From assembly GCA_943326315.2 (NCBI GenBank), contig CALPSU020000067.1, positions 1 to 9,969 on the forward strand: a stretch of 9,969 nucleotides of DNA, given 5' to 3'. The stretch comes from Chryseobacterium gleum. GTDB lineage: Bacteria; Bacteroidota; Bacteroidia; Flavobacteriales_D; Crocinitomicaceae. A program made the translations under genes and the position numbers. The notes under the pieces were generated by a model. That model was not told the DNA's origin. It worked only from the letters and a program-made list of their open reading frames with translations, and did not search any database. Of the stretch, positions 1 to 6,995 are shown piece by piece (position 1 is the stretch's first letter; each line of letters begins with the position of its first letter).

Positions 1-309
1 AAAGATGGTCACGATATAGGATTTATCGGAATCCAACCATTAGAAATAAATTTATTTATATTAAAAATTCATAAAATTTATATTCTCCCAAGTTTTCAAA
101 GAATGGGGCTAGGGAAAAAATTAATGAACAAGGCGGTTGATATGGCAAAAATATACAAATGTAACTTTCTACTATTAAACGTAAATAGATTCAATAATGC
201 AGTTTTGTTTTATCAAAAATATGGCTTTGAAATAATAGAAGAAGAAAATATTGATATTGGAAATGGATTTTTAATGGAAGATTTTGTGATGAGGAAGTTT
301 TTGAGATGA
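1..309 (+). CDS. GNAT-family N-acetyltransferase, 5' end cut by window
   Basis: The reading frame is open from base 1 and ends at TGA 307-309, giving 102 visible residues; the true start lies upstream of the window. The ATG at 103 is internal, because it falls inside the acetyl-CoA binding motif. Visible residues 33-39 read QRMGLGK, the Q/R-x-x-G-x-G/A pyrophosphate loop of GNAT motif A. They follow a beta strand (HKIYILP) and precede an amphipathic helix (LMNKAVDMAK). The strand LLLNVN and the helix NAVLFYQKYGF (about residues 64-80) match motif B, where Asn and Tyr are typical of the family. These enzymes move an acetyl group from acetyl-CoA to an amine. The acceptor, small molecule or protein, cannot be read from this sequence. 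The gene converges on the minus-strand lipoprotein gene and shows no link to the Bat operon. Confidence 0.9.
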   Translation, partial: KDGHDIGFIGIQPLEINLFILKIHKIYILPSFQRMGLGKKLMNKAVDMAKIYKCNFLLLNVNRFNNAVLFYQKYGFEIIEEENIDIGNGFLMEDFVMRKFLR

Positions 310-316
310 AATAAAA

Positions 317-341
317 AGGCTGCTCCGAATTGGAACAGCCT
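317..341 (-). terminator. Rho-independent terminator of the lipoprotein gene
   Basis: A 10-bp stem (317-326 with 332-341) encloses a 5-base loop. Read on the minus strand it is AGGCTGTTCC, loop AATTC, GGAGCAGCCT, followed directly by TTTTTATTTC. On the minus strand the only non-Watson-Crick pair is a T-G wobble; on the plus strand the same position is a C-A mismatch with no T-tract after it. That favours termination of the minus-strand lipoprotein gene, whose stop lies 19 bases upstream of the stem. It may also slow plus-strand transcription from the GNAT gene. Confidence 0.85.
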
Positions 342-360
342 AAATTATCTTTTACTTATA

Positions 361-1251
361 TTAATGTAAAGTAATCGCGCGTGATGTTCCGTTAATTGTT
401 ACAGTTGCATCGTGGTCGCAAGTCCCATTTCCATAATCTAATGTACGTGTTGGTTTTCCAGTTCTAGTTACTTCAACAACTCCAGAATCAATCCAAGAAC
501 AACTTACGGCTCTATGTAAAGCTGTCGTGATGTTTGCTGTATAAGCTACTCCTGCAGCATTTACTCCTGAAGTGCTTCCAGTTATCGAATAAACATCATC
601 GCTAACTACTAGAGTTGATTCGCCTGATATCCACTCTCTATTTCGATTTGCAATATGTGTATGAGTTCCACCATTGTTAGCTTTAATAACTGATCCGTTA
701 ACAGAAATGTCATAGTTTAAATGCCCATTCGCATTGTGACCTTTATTTGTAACAATTTTTGTTCCTGTTAATTGATTGTCATCTATATAGTAGTCTGTGA
801 ATGTTATTGTACGAACAGAAGCACTATCTCTATAACGACCTGTATATGAAATATTTATTTTACCTCTTCTGTTTCTCCCATCATTACATAAGCAATTTAC
901 TGTGCCAAAATCAACAACAATATTTCCAGAAGCGACATTTCCTGAAACTATAACTGAATCTCTAGTTATAGAAGCGCAACTTGATTTTTCTAAACCTACA
1001 TTAGTAGCTGTTTCTTTTCCTCCTGTATAAATAGGAGAATAAAATGTTAAATTTCCTTTATATGCTTGGTCAGAAATATTTTGCACATCATTAAATGCTG
1101 CATCTGCTAAATTGTTATCTGATTCTGTTGATGTATCTGTATCTACAGTTGCTATAGGTGTTGTAGTTTTTGCATCTTTTTTGCAACTAACAATTGCAAT
1201 ACTTAATGTAGCTCCAGCTATGAAAAGCGATAATCCAGTTTTTAGTTTCAT
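361..1251 (-). CDS. Predicted surface or periplasmic lipoprotein with duplicated Cys-paired domain
   Basis: The 296-aa product has a type II signal peptide: MKLK, a hydrophobic stretch to about residue 20, and lipobox I-V-S-C with acylated Cys at residue 23. The residues after Cys (Lys-Lys-Asp) partly resemble the C-x-K-(D/E)2 export signal described for Bacteroidota surface lipoproteins, so the outer leaflet is possible but unproven. A Thr/Asp/Ser-rich linker (about 27-50) leads into a beta-rich, Gly/Asn/Thr-rich body without transmembrane segments. Two segments look homologous: C92 to C120 (…VVDFGTVNC) and C251 to C278 (…TLDYGNGTC). Each is followed by a charged patch and a strand ending near …I-x-(I/L). 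Cys spacings of 28 and 27 suggest one disulfide per copy. No enzyme motif is visible and I do not recognise a named family. The start ATG is set by the signal peptide; no Shine-Dalgarno is seen. It lies 144 bases after the zinc-knuckle gene on the same strand, so readthrough is possible. Confidence 0.85.
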   Translation of the reverse strand: MKLKTGLSLFIAGATLSIAIVSCKKDAKTTTPIATVDTDTSTESDNNLADAAFNDVQNISDQAYKGNLTFYSPIYTGGKETATNVGLEKSSCASITRDSVIVSGNVASGNIVVDFGTVNCLCNDGRNRRGKINISYTGRYRDSASVRTITFTDYYIDDNQLTGTKIVTNKGHNANGHLNYDISVNGSVIKANNGGTHTHIANRNREWISGESTLVVSDDVYSITGSTSGVNAAGVAYTANITTALHRAVSCSWIDSGVVEVTRTGKPTRTLDYGNGTCDHDATVTINGTSRAITLH

Positions 1252-1289
1252 GATAAAAAATTTAAAAGTTAAAATTTAATTGTTGTTTG

Positions 1290-1312
1290 TATTCTGTTTT
1301 TTTAGACCTCAA
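1290..1312 (-). promoter_or_regulatory. Weak candidate promoter for the lipoprotein gene
   Basis: On the minus strand a TTG (complement of 1310-1312) lies 18 bases before a TA (1290-1291). This resembles the TTG and TA parts of the Bacteroidota -33/-7 promoter (TTG, TAnnTTTG), but the TTTG half of the -7 box is missing. It sits about 40 bases upstream of the lipoprotein ATG, within an otherwise featureless A/T-run spacer. Such short matches are expected by chance at this base composition. Confidence 0.2.
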
Positions 1313-1395
1313 GTTTATTAAAAGGTTTAATTAAAAAAAAATAAAAATATAAAAAATTTATTAATCAATTTATAATCAGAATTTTATATTTTAAA

Positions 1396-1758
1396 TTATT
1401 TTACATAATCTTGTTTTTGAACTAACATATATTGATCATTTTCCATTTTTAAATAGCCTTGGTCATAACAAAAATGGTATGAAGCACCTTTTTGAGTTTT
1501 GTATATATTAGTATAATAATGAAAGTTAAAACCTTCCTCGCCTAATTTTATTCCCTCAACTGTAATTTTTCCAGTTGGATTTAACAATGAAAGGATTCTT
1601 CTGTTCTTACGAAGAATATTATTGATTCGACGTATATAACTTGTAGCATCTTCATTTAATCGATTGTTGAATGTGTTTCTACAATAATCAGAACAAAATT
1701 TTTGATCTTTCCTTCCTTTTAAACCTTGATTACATTCTTGGCATTTACGTGGTTCCAT
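1396..1758 (-). CDS. Small protein with N-terminal CxxC…CxxxC zinc knuckle
   Basis: The 120-aa product begins with a likely zinc-binding knuckle: C6-x2-C9 and C22-x3-C26, with Gly-Arg-Lys between and FCSDYCRNTFNNR around the second pair. A basic helical region follows (about 40-60, IRRINNILRKNRRIL), then a C-terminal half rich in aromatic residues (about 65-115, including HYYTNIYKT and YHFCYDQGYLKM), probably beta strands. There is no signal peptide or transmembrane segment, so it should be cytosolic. The knuckle plus basic helix suggests nucleic-acid binding, but this is inference. Similar small zinc-knuckle hypothetical proteins are common in Bacteroidota genomes to my knowledge; I know of no assigned function. 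It is divergent from the moxR gene across a 109-base gap containing a palindrome, which raises but does not show a regulatory link with the Bat operon. Confidence 0.8.
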   Translation of the reverse strand: MEPRKCQECNQGLKGRKDQKFCSDYCRNTFNNRLNEDATSYIRRINNILRKNRRILSLLNPTGKITVEGIKLGEEGFNFHYYTNIYKTQKGASYHFCYDQGYLKMENDQYMLVQKQDYVK

Positions 1759-1867
1759 TTAACACTTTTTATTCATTTACAGACATCAATGTTAACATTA
1801 TTTAACAGCAAAAACAAGCACTTCCGACTAATGTTTGACAACTTTGTATGTTAAAATTACAAACTTT
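1759..1867. promoter_or_regulatory. Divergent intergenic region: promoters for zinc-knuckle gene and Bat operon
   Basis: This 109-base gap must hold the start signals for both the minus-strand zinc-knuckle gene and the plus-strand moxR gene. Toward moxR, CAACTTTG (1839-1846) matches the Bacteroidota -7 element TAnnTTTG except at its first base, and TAATGTTTG (1829-1837) has both halves with one extra base between them. Neither has a TTG at the expected -33 distance. Toward the minus-strand gene, complement of 1860-1868 reads TA-AAG-TTTG, again with three bases between the halves. No assignment is firm. The region also carries the palindrome at 1788-1799. Confidence 0.45.
1788..1799. repeat. 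Perfect 12-bp palindrome AATGTTAACATT, possible operator
   Basis: The sequence equals its own reverse complement over 12 bases and contains the core GTTAAC. It lies 29 bases before the zinc-knuckle start and 68 bases before the moxR start, a suitable place for a dimeric regulator. The 9-mer GTTAACATT recurs at 9834-9842 inside the right arm and tail of another inverted repeat after batD. No known regulator box is recognised, and AT-rich palindromes arise easily by chance. Confidence 0.35.
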
Positions 1868-2890
1868 ATGTCAGATATATTAAATATTACTCTCAACCCG
1901 GCTGAAACTTTACGTATTTTAAGTGAAAAGATTAAAAATGAGAATTATTTAATCTCTCAGTTGAAACAAGAGATTTCAAATGTAATTGTAGGTCAACATT
2001 ATATGATTGATCGTTTATTGATTGCTTTATTAGCTGATGGTCACGTTTTATTAGAAGGTGTGCCAGGTTTAGCAAAAACTTTAGCTATTAAAACGTTAGC
2101 TGAAGCAATTAATGTTGATTTTAGTAGAATCCAATTTACACCTGATTTATTACCGGCAGATGTTACAGGTACATTGATTTATAGTCAGAAAACGGAATCT
2201 TTTACAGTTCGTAAAGGGCCAGTTTTTTCAAATTTTGTTTTAGCGGATGAAATAAATCGGGCACCTGCAAAGGTTCAAAGTGCGTTATTGGAGGCAATGC
2301 AAGAACGTCAAATTACTATCGGTGATGAAACTTTTTTACTAGCTGACCCTTTTTTAGTATTAGCTACAATGAATCCAATTGATCAAGAAGGAACTTATCC
2401 CTTACCTGAAGCTCAAGTGGATCGTTTTATGTTAAAAGTATTTTTAGATTATCCTTCAAAAGAAGAAGAAAAATTAATTATACGTTCAAATGTTCGTAAA
2501 GAAGGTTTGTCTAAAGTGAAGAAAATTCTAACTTCGGAAGATATTGTTCGTTCTAGAGCACTTGTTCGTGAAATTTATTTAGATGAAAAAATTGAGCATT
2601 ACATAGTAGACATTGTGTATGCAACGAGAACTCCTCAAAAATATGGTCTTGGACATTTAGAATCATTAATTGATTTTGGTTGTTCACCTAGAGCAAGTAT
2701 AAATTTGGCTCTTGCCGCAAAAGCATATGCATTTTTGCAAAATAGAGCATTTGTTATCCCAGAGGATGTTAGAGCAATAGCTGCTGATGTTATGCGTCAC
2801 CGTATAGGTTTAACGTATGAAGCTGAAGCAGAGAATATTTCAGCAAATGATATTATAGCAAAAATTATTAATAAAGTAGAGGTACCTTGA
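1868..2890 (+). CDS. moxR: MoxR-type AAA+ ATPase of the Bat operon
   Basis: The 340-aa protein shows the complete AAA_3/MoxR signature. Walker A is GVPGLAKT (64-71), Walker B is VLADE (124-128) continuing into the family motif INRAPAKVQSALLEAMQE. Sensor 1 is Asn169 in ATMNPIDQEGTYPLPEAQ, the likely arginine finger is Arg186 in VDRF, and sensor 2 is Arg275 in GCSPRAS, followed by the C-terminal helical lid. Length is normal for the family (about 320-350). There is no membrane segment, so it is cytosolic. MoxR ATPases are thought to remodel or activate vWA-domain proteins encoded beside them, here the DUF58 protein, BatA and BatB. I chose ATG 1868. The frame stays open to a TTG at 1835, but that adds 11 residues unlike the family N-terminus and runs through the presumed promoter. 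It is the first gene of the operon and is followed by the only sizeable spacer. Confidence 0.95.
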   Translation: MSDILNITLNPAETLRILSEKIKNENYLISQLKQEISNVIVGQHYMIDRLLIALLADGHVLLEGVPGLAKTLAIKTLAEAINVDFSRIQFTPDLLPADVTGTLIYSQKTESFTVRKGPVFSNFVLADEINRAPAKVQSALLEAMQERQITIGDETFLLADPFLVLATMNPIDQEGTYPLPEAQVDRFMLKVFLDYPSKEEEKLIIRSNVRKEGLSKVKKILTSEDIVRSRALVREIYLDEKIEHYIVDIVYATRTPQKYGLGHLESLIDFGCSPRASINLALAAKAYAFLQNRAFVIPEDVRAIAADVMRHRIGLTYEAEAENISANDIIAKIINKVEVP

Positions 2891-2937
2891 GAATTGTTGA
2901 TTGGTAATTTTTAATGTTGGATTAAGCACTAATAAAT

Positions 2938-2954
2938 AAAAGCTAACAGCTTTT
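2938..2954 (+). other. Small hairpin in the moxR-DUF58 spacer
   Basis: AAAAGCT (2938-2944) can pair with AGCTTTT (2948-2954), leaving a 3-base loop; the right arm runs into a T-tract (2951-2955). The stem has only two G-C pairs, so it is weak. It could act as an attenuator, an RNA-processing point or a leaky terminator that sets moxR expression apart from the coupled genes downstream. The start codon of the next gene is 11 bases after the stem, so the hairpin could also affect its translation. Confidence 0.3.
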
Positions 2955-2965
2955 TGCTAAAATAA

Positions 2966-3838
2966 ATGGATACAATAGAACTTCTAAAAAAAATACAAAG
3001 GCTTGAAATCAAGACGAAAGGATTGACAAAACAAGTTTTTTCTGGAGAATATCATTCGGCATTCAAAGGAAGAGGTATGGCTTTTAGCGAAGTTCGAGAA
3101 TATCAAATGGGCGATGAAGTTCGAACTATTGATTGGAATGTTACAGCTCGTTTTAATTCTCCATTTGTTAAAGTTTTTGAGGAAGAAAGAGAATTATCAG
3201 TCATGTTGATTATTGATATTTCAGGCTCTGAAGAATTTGGAACTACTCAAAAATCAAAAAAAGAATTGGCTTTAGAAATTGCCGCTGTTTTAGCTTTTTC
3301 AGCTATTAATAATAAAGATAAAGTAGGAGCTATTTTTGTTTCTGATCAAGTTGAAAAATATATTGCTCCAGGGAAAGGACGTAAACATGCTTTGATTATA
3401 TTAAGAGAGTTGATAGATTTTAAACCAAATAGTAAAGGAACAAATATTAACGAAGCATTAAAGTTTTTCAGAAATACCCAAAGGAAACGAAGTATTTCAT
3501 TTGTTATAAGTGATTTTATTGACGAAAATAATTTTATGGAAGGGTTAAAAGTCAGTAATAAAAAACACGATATAGTTGCTATTCGTTTAAGTGATATTGC
3601 TGAATATGAATTGCCAAAAATGGGACTAGTTCAACTTTACAATGCAGAAACAGGTAAGAAAACTTGGGTCAATTCGAATTCTGAAAGTGTACGATTAAAT
3701 TATTTAAACGATTATAAAAGATTGGAACATCAATTATTCAATGAGTTCAAAAAATCAGGAATCGATTATGTTTCAATTTCAACTGAAGATAATTTCATGC
3801 ATCCATTAATGTTATTATTTCAACAAAGGGGAAAATGA
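2966..3838 (+). CDS. DUF58 vWA-like protein of the Bat operon
   Basis: The 290-aa soluble protein matches DUF58. The family block EYQMGDEVRTIDWNVTAR (45-62) follows SGEYHSAFKGRGMAFSEVR, and a vWA fold starts with the strand SVMLIIDISGS. The metal-ion-dependent adhesion site looks intact: Asp84-x-Ser86-x-Ser88, Thr159 in GTN, and Asp183 in ISDF. There is no signal peptide or transmembrane helix, so it should act in the cytosol, probably as a MoxR partner and as a link to the membrane-bound Bat proteins (inference). The length is typical of the short DUF58 proteins in Bacteroidota Bat operons. Its ATG follows a 75-base spacer with no Shine-Dalgarno. Its TGA overlaps the next ATG by 4 bases (ATGA), which indicates translational coupling. 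Confidence 0.93.
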   Translation: MDTIELLKKIQRLEIKTKGLTKQVFSGEYHSAFKGRGMAFSEVREYQMGDEVRTIDWNVTARFNSPFVKVFEEERELSVMLIIDISGSEEFGTTQKSKKELALEIAAVLAFSAINNKDKVGAIFVSDQVEKYIAPGKGRKHALIILRELIDFKPNSKGTNINEALKFFRNTQRKRSISFVISDFIDENNFMEGLKVSNKKHDIVAIRLSDIAEYELPKMGLVQLYNAETGKKTWVNSNSESVRLNYLNDYKRLEHQLFNEFKKSGIDYVSISTEDNFMHPLMLLFQQRGK

Positions 3839-4815
3839 AAAGTTGGATTTATATATTTTCTTTTTACATAATTTGCTCATTTGTTTTTGGACAAAATGGT
3901 CAGACTATTATTGAAAAAAATAAATTGCTTGTTGGTGAGCATTTTGTGTTAACGTATCGCGTTACGTTAAATAAAGATGATAATATTCAATTTGAATCTT
4001 TTGAAATTAATTTACCAGCAAATAATCCCAAAAAAGAAAAGGAATTAACTCAACTTGAAATAATAAATCCTTTTAAGGATACAATAATTAATAGTAAAGG
4101 GAAAATTGAATGGTTTGGTTCTTATAGAGTAATTCCTTGGGATTCAGGTTTTTTTCAGATACAAACGGTTAAATATTTAATCAATGGAATCACTAATTAT
4201 TTTCCCGCTGTTACTTTTTCTGTTGATTTGGTGAAAAATATAAAAGGTCAAGACATTTACGATATTAAAGAATCATTTGTGAAAATTCCTCCTAAAAAAT
4301 TTTCTTTAAAAGAAGCAATTAAGGATTTTAATTCAAAAAATGGTTGGTGGTTTTATATCTTGCTTTTTTTAGGTATATGTTTGTATGTATTTTATCGTTG
4401 GAAAAAATATAAAAAATTAAAATATCCTATAGTTAAAAATGAAATTAATGTTCGACCACTTTCTTTAAAGGAGAAAACGATTTTAGAAATTGAAGCATTA
4501 GAGAAAAAACAATTGTGGAATAACGGATTTTTAAAAGAACATTATGTTGAATTATCTTTCATATTAAGAGAATATTTATCAAAACGATTCACTTTGAATT
4601 TATTTGAAAAAACATCCTATGAAACAAAATTATTACTTTCTCAAAAAGGGTTACCAATTTTTGTAATGGATTCAATTGATGAGATTTTAAATCAATCTGA
4701 TATGGTGAAATTTGCAAAATCAGAACCTGAAGAAATAACAGTTGTTCGACTTTCTCAAATCGCAAAACAAATTATTGAACAAACATCACCAATTGATATT
4801 GAAGATGCTGAATAA
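3835..4815 (+). CDS. BatD/DUF4381-like single-pass membrane protein
   Basis: The 326-aa protein has a signal peptide (1-19, cleavage VFG|Q) and an extracytoplasmic, probably Ig-like beta region (about 22-135). Segments there read like the domains of BatD: LLVGEHFVLTYRVTL and FGSYRVIPWDSGFFQIQTVKY. One transmembrane helix follows (about 171-188, WWFYILLFLGICLYVFYRW), then a basic stop-transfer patch (KKYKKLK). The cytoplasmic helical tail (about 208-315) contains the marks FLKEHYVELSFILREYLSKRF and LNQSDMVKFAKSEP, which resemble DUF4381 and the C-terminus of BatD. By position between DUF58 and BatA it fits the DUF4381-type subunit often present in Bat operons. It probably bridges the envelope and the cytosolic MoxR/DUF58 partners, but this is inference. 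A purine run AAAGGGG (3825-3831) precedes the ATG. Its end overlaps batA by 11 bases. Confidence 0.82.
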   Translation: MKSWIYIFSFYIICSFVFGQNGQTIIEKNKLLVGEHFVLTYRVTLNKDDNIQFESFEINLPANNPKKEKELTQLEIINPFKDTIINSKGKIEWFGSYRVIPWDSGFFQIQTVKYLINGITNYFPAVTFSVDLVKNIKGQDIYDIKESFVKIPPKKFSLKEAIKDFNSKNGWWFYILLFLGICLYVFYRWKKYKKLKYPIVKNEINVRPLSLKEKTILEIEALEKKQLWNNGFLKEHYVELSFILREYLSKRFTLNLFEKTSYETKLLLSQKGLPIFVMDSIDEILNQSDMVKFAKSEPEEITVVRLSQIAKQIIEQTSPIDIEDAE

Positions 4816-5836
4816 TTGGAATATATTATTTTGGGAATATGATTTTCTTTCCCCACATTGGTTGTGGTTATTATTATTTGTTCCAGTTTTTATTTTTCGA
4901 ATGTGGAAAATTGAAAATCGAAAAGAAGGGGAAGTGAAATTTTCTAGAACTGAAGAAGAACAGAATAATATTGAATCAGTTTGGATTTCAGATTTGAGAA
5001 AAGTGTTTATTGGATTATATGCATTTGTAGCTGTTTTAATTATTTTCGCTTTAGCAAAACCGTATGATTGGAATTCTGACGAAAATATTAACGAAAGTTA
5101 TAAAAATGGAATTGATATCGTAATTGCAATGGATGTTTCTATGTCTATGTTGGCGAGAGATTTTGAACCTAATAGAATGGAAGCTTCTAAGGTAGTTGCA
5201 AAAGAGTTTATTGATGGTCGAAAAGTAGATAGAATTGGTTTAGTCGTTTTTGCAGGGGAGGCCTATACTGCTTGTCCTACTACTTTAGATTATTCAATTT
5301 TGAAAGATCAGATTGATAAAGTTACTGGAGAGAATTTAGAACCCGGAACTGCAATTGGGACTGGCTTAGGAACAGCTGTTTCTAGATTACGAAATGATTC
5401 ATTGCCATCAAAAGTTGTTATTTTATTAACTGATGGAAGTAATTGTGCAGGTGAAGTGACTCCTGATGTTGCTGCTGAATTGGCAAAGTCTAAAAATGTT
5501 AGAGTTTATACGATAGGCATGGGGACGAATGGTGAAGCATTGTCACCTATTATAACTCCTTTTGGGATCAGATATGAAAATGTTCCAGTTGAAATTGATG
5601 AAAAAACGTTGAATAATATCGCAGTTAAAACTGGAGGGAAATATTTTAGAGCTACTGATAAAGAAAGTTTACAAGTTATTTATAAAGAGATTGAAAATTT
5701 GGAAAAACATAAAATATTGGATCAACAATACAAATCTGATCCTCCTGCTTCACCAGCTGGTTTCTTAAATTGGGCGATTTTAATAGCAGTTTTAACTTGG
5801 AGTGTAAAATCTATTTTATTTAGAACGAATGAATAA
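4805..5836 (+). CDS. batA: BatA, membrane-anchored vWA protein
   Basis: The 343-aa protein has the standard BatA plan. Two N-terminal transmembrane helices (about 17-34, LSPHWLWLLLFVPVFIF, and about 67-84) are followed by a vWA domain (about 103-300) and a C-terminal helix (about 320-338). The MIDAS is complete: Asp110-x-Ser112-x-Ser114 (MDVSMSM), Thr182 in PGTAIG and Asp210 in LLTDGSN. Other family blocks are DRIGLVVFAGEAY and RVYTIGMGT. The topology places the vWA domain on one side of the inner membrane together with that of BatB, where MoxR or BatC/BatD could meet it (inference). ATG 4805 lies within the end of the previous gene. Extending the frame to a TTG at 4742 would add 21 polar residues ahead of the expected N-terminus and is unlikely. 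The last 8 bases overlap batB. Confidence 0.93.
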   Translation: MLNNWNILFWEYDFLSPHWLWLLLFVPVFIFRMWKIENRKEGEVKFSRTEEEQNNIESVWISDLRKVFIGLYAFVAVLIIFALAKPYDWNSDENINESYKNGIDIVIAMDVSMSMLARDFEPNRMEASKVVAKEFIDGRKVDRIGLVVFAGEAYTACPTTLDYSILKDQIDKVTGENLEPGTAIGTGLGTAVSRLRNDSLPSKVVILLTDGSNCAGEVTPDVAAELAKSKNVRVYTIGMGTNGEALSPIITPFGIRYENVPVEIDEKTLNNIAVKTGGKYFRATDKESLQVIYKEIENLEKHKILDQQYKSDPPASPAGFLNWAILIAVLTWSVKSILFRTNE

Positions 5837-6995
5837 GTCTAAATATACATATCAAATAGGTTTAGTATTTACTGGAATACTTATCTGGGAATTTATCTTT
5901 TGGTTATTTTTCTTTTTGATTTTATATTTATTTGGATTTTTAGAAAATAATACCTCTGGAGATCATTTAGGATTTAAATATCCTTTATTACTATGGTTGA
6001 ATGTTTTGGTTTTTCCATTAGGCTTTTTATTTTATAAAAATTTATTGAAAACGAATAAGATAGCTAAGAATATTGAACCTAAATTACATCATTATTTTTT
6101 AGTTCCGATTTCAAATTTTCAAACGTTTATTCGCTTTTTTTTATTTAGGAATACAATCGTATTTTTAATTGTAACCCTTGCTCTACCTATTTATGGAAAT
6201 AAAAAAGTAGTCGGTTCAGCAGAAAGCATGGAGTTAGTTGTTGCTGTTGACATCTCTAATTCGATGAACACTAAGGATATTGATAAAGATTTTTCTCGTT
6301 TAGAAATTTCAAAACGAGCACTAGTTCAATTGATTAATAATTTACATGGAGAACGATTAGGGATTACAGTTTTTGCAGGAAGTGCTTATGTGCAATTACC
6401 ATTGACAAATGATTATTATGCAGCAAAGATGTTCATTAACGAAATTCAAACAAATATGATTTCGAATCAAGGGACAAATATTGCACAAGCTTTATATACT
6501 TCTTTCGGAATGTTTTCAAAATTAAAAACTACTAAAGGAATAATTTTAGTTACAGATGGTGAAAATCATGAAGAAAATCCTAAAACGATATTAGATAAAA
6601 TAGTTGAAAGTAATATTCAACTTTGCGTCTTAGGATTAGGGTCAATGGAGGGAGGTTTAATTCCAAATCATCCCAATAGACCTGAGTTAGGATATAAGTC
6701 AGATGATTATGGTCGATCAATAGTTTCAAAAGTAAATAAGAGATTTATTAGTGAGATTGCATCTAAAGCAAACGGATTCTCAATTGTTAGCGCAAGTCCT
6801 TTTCCAAATTTAACAGATCTTTTAGCGCAAATTAATCGCATGAAGCGAACTAAAATGGATGGTTTAGAGTTCAACGTTAAGGAATCAAAATATCAAATAC
6901 CTTTGATAATAGCAATGTTTTTTTGGATGATTTATATTCTTAGTGGAAGTAATTCAATGAGGCGGATTGATAAAATAGTTAAAAGTAAAGAATGA
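5829..6995 (+). CDS. batB: BatB, membrane-anchored vWA protein with long N-terminus
   Basis: The 388-aa protein has a vWA domain (about 134-335) with an intact MIDAS: Asp141-x-Ser143-x-Ser145 (VDISNSM), Thr216 in QGTNIAQ and Asp243 in VTDGENHE. The BatB-type blocks GERLGITVFAGSAYVQLPLT and LGLGSMEGGLIP are also present. Helices are predicted at about 12-36, 52-70, 106-122 and 357-372. Usual BatB proteins are near 330-350 aa with two N-terminal helices before the vWA domain. Here a Trp/Phe-rich first helix (IWEFIFWLFFFLILYLFGF) and the loop NNTSGDHLGF come ahead of them, giving an apparently extended membrane region. The start is fixed by an 8-base overlap with batA and the lack of a good later ATG before the membrane segments. 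The vWA-proximal order of this gene after batA and before a TPR gene supports the call. It overlaps batC by ATGA. Confidence 0.9.
   Translation: MNKSKYTYQIGLVFTGILIWEFIFWLFFFLILYLFGFLENNTSGDHLGFKYPLLLWLNVLVFPLGFLFYKNLLKTNKIAKNIEPKLHHYFLVPISNFQTFIRFFLFRNTIVFLIVTLALPIYGNKKVVGSAESMELVVAVDISNSMNTKDIDKDFSRLEISKRALVQLINNLHGERLGITVFAGSAYVQLPLTNDYYAAKMFINEIQTNMISNQGTNIAQALYTSFGMFSKLKTTKGIILVTDGENHEENPKTILDKIVESNIQLCVLGLGSMEGGLIPNHPNRPELGYKSDDYGRSIVSKVNKRFISEIASKANGFSIVSASPFPNLTDLLAQINRMKRTKMDGLEFNVKESKYQIPLIIAMFFWMIYILSGSNSMRRIDKIVKSKE

Noticed and set aside
103..309. A separate 68-residue protein starting at ATG 103
   Set aside because: The frame is open upstream to base 1 and the upstream residues continue the GNAT fold; the ATG splits the QRMGLG motif.
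4742..4804. TTG start for batA 21 codons upstream
   Set aside because: The added residues are polar and unlike BatA N-termini, and they overlap the previous gene by 74 bases; ATG 4805 gives the expected beginning.
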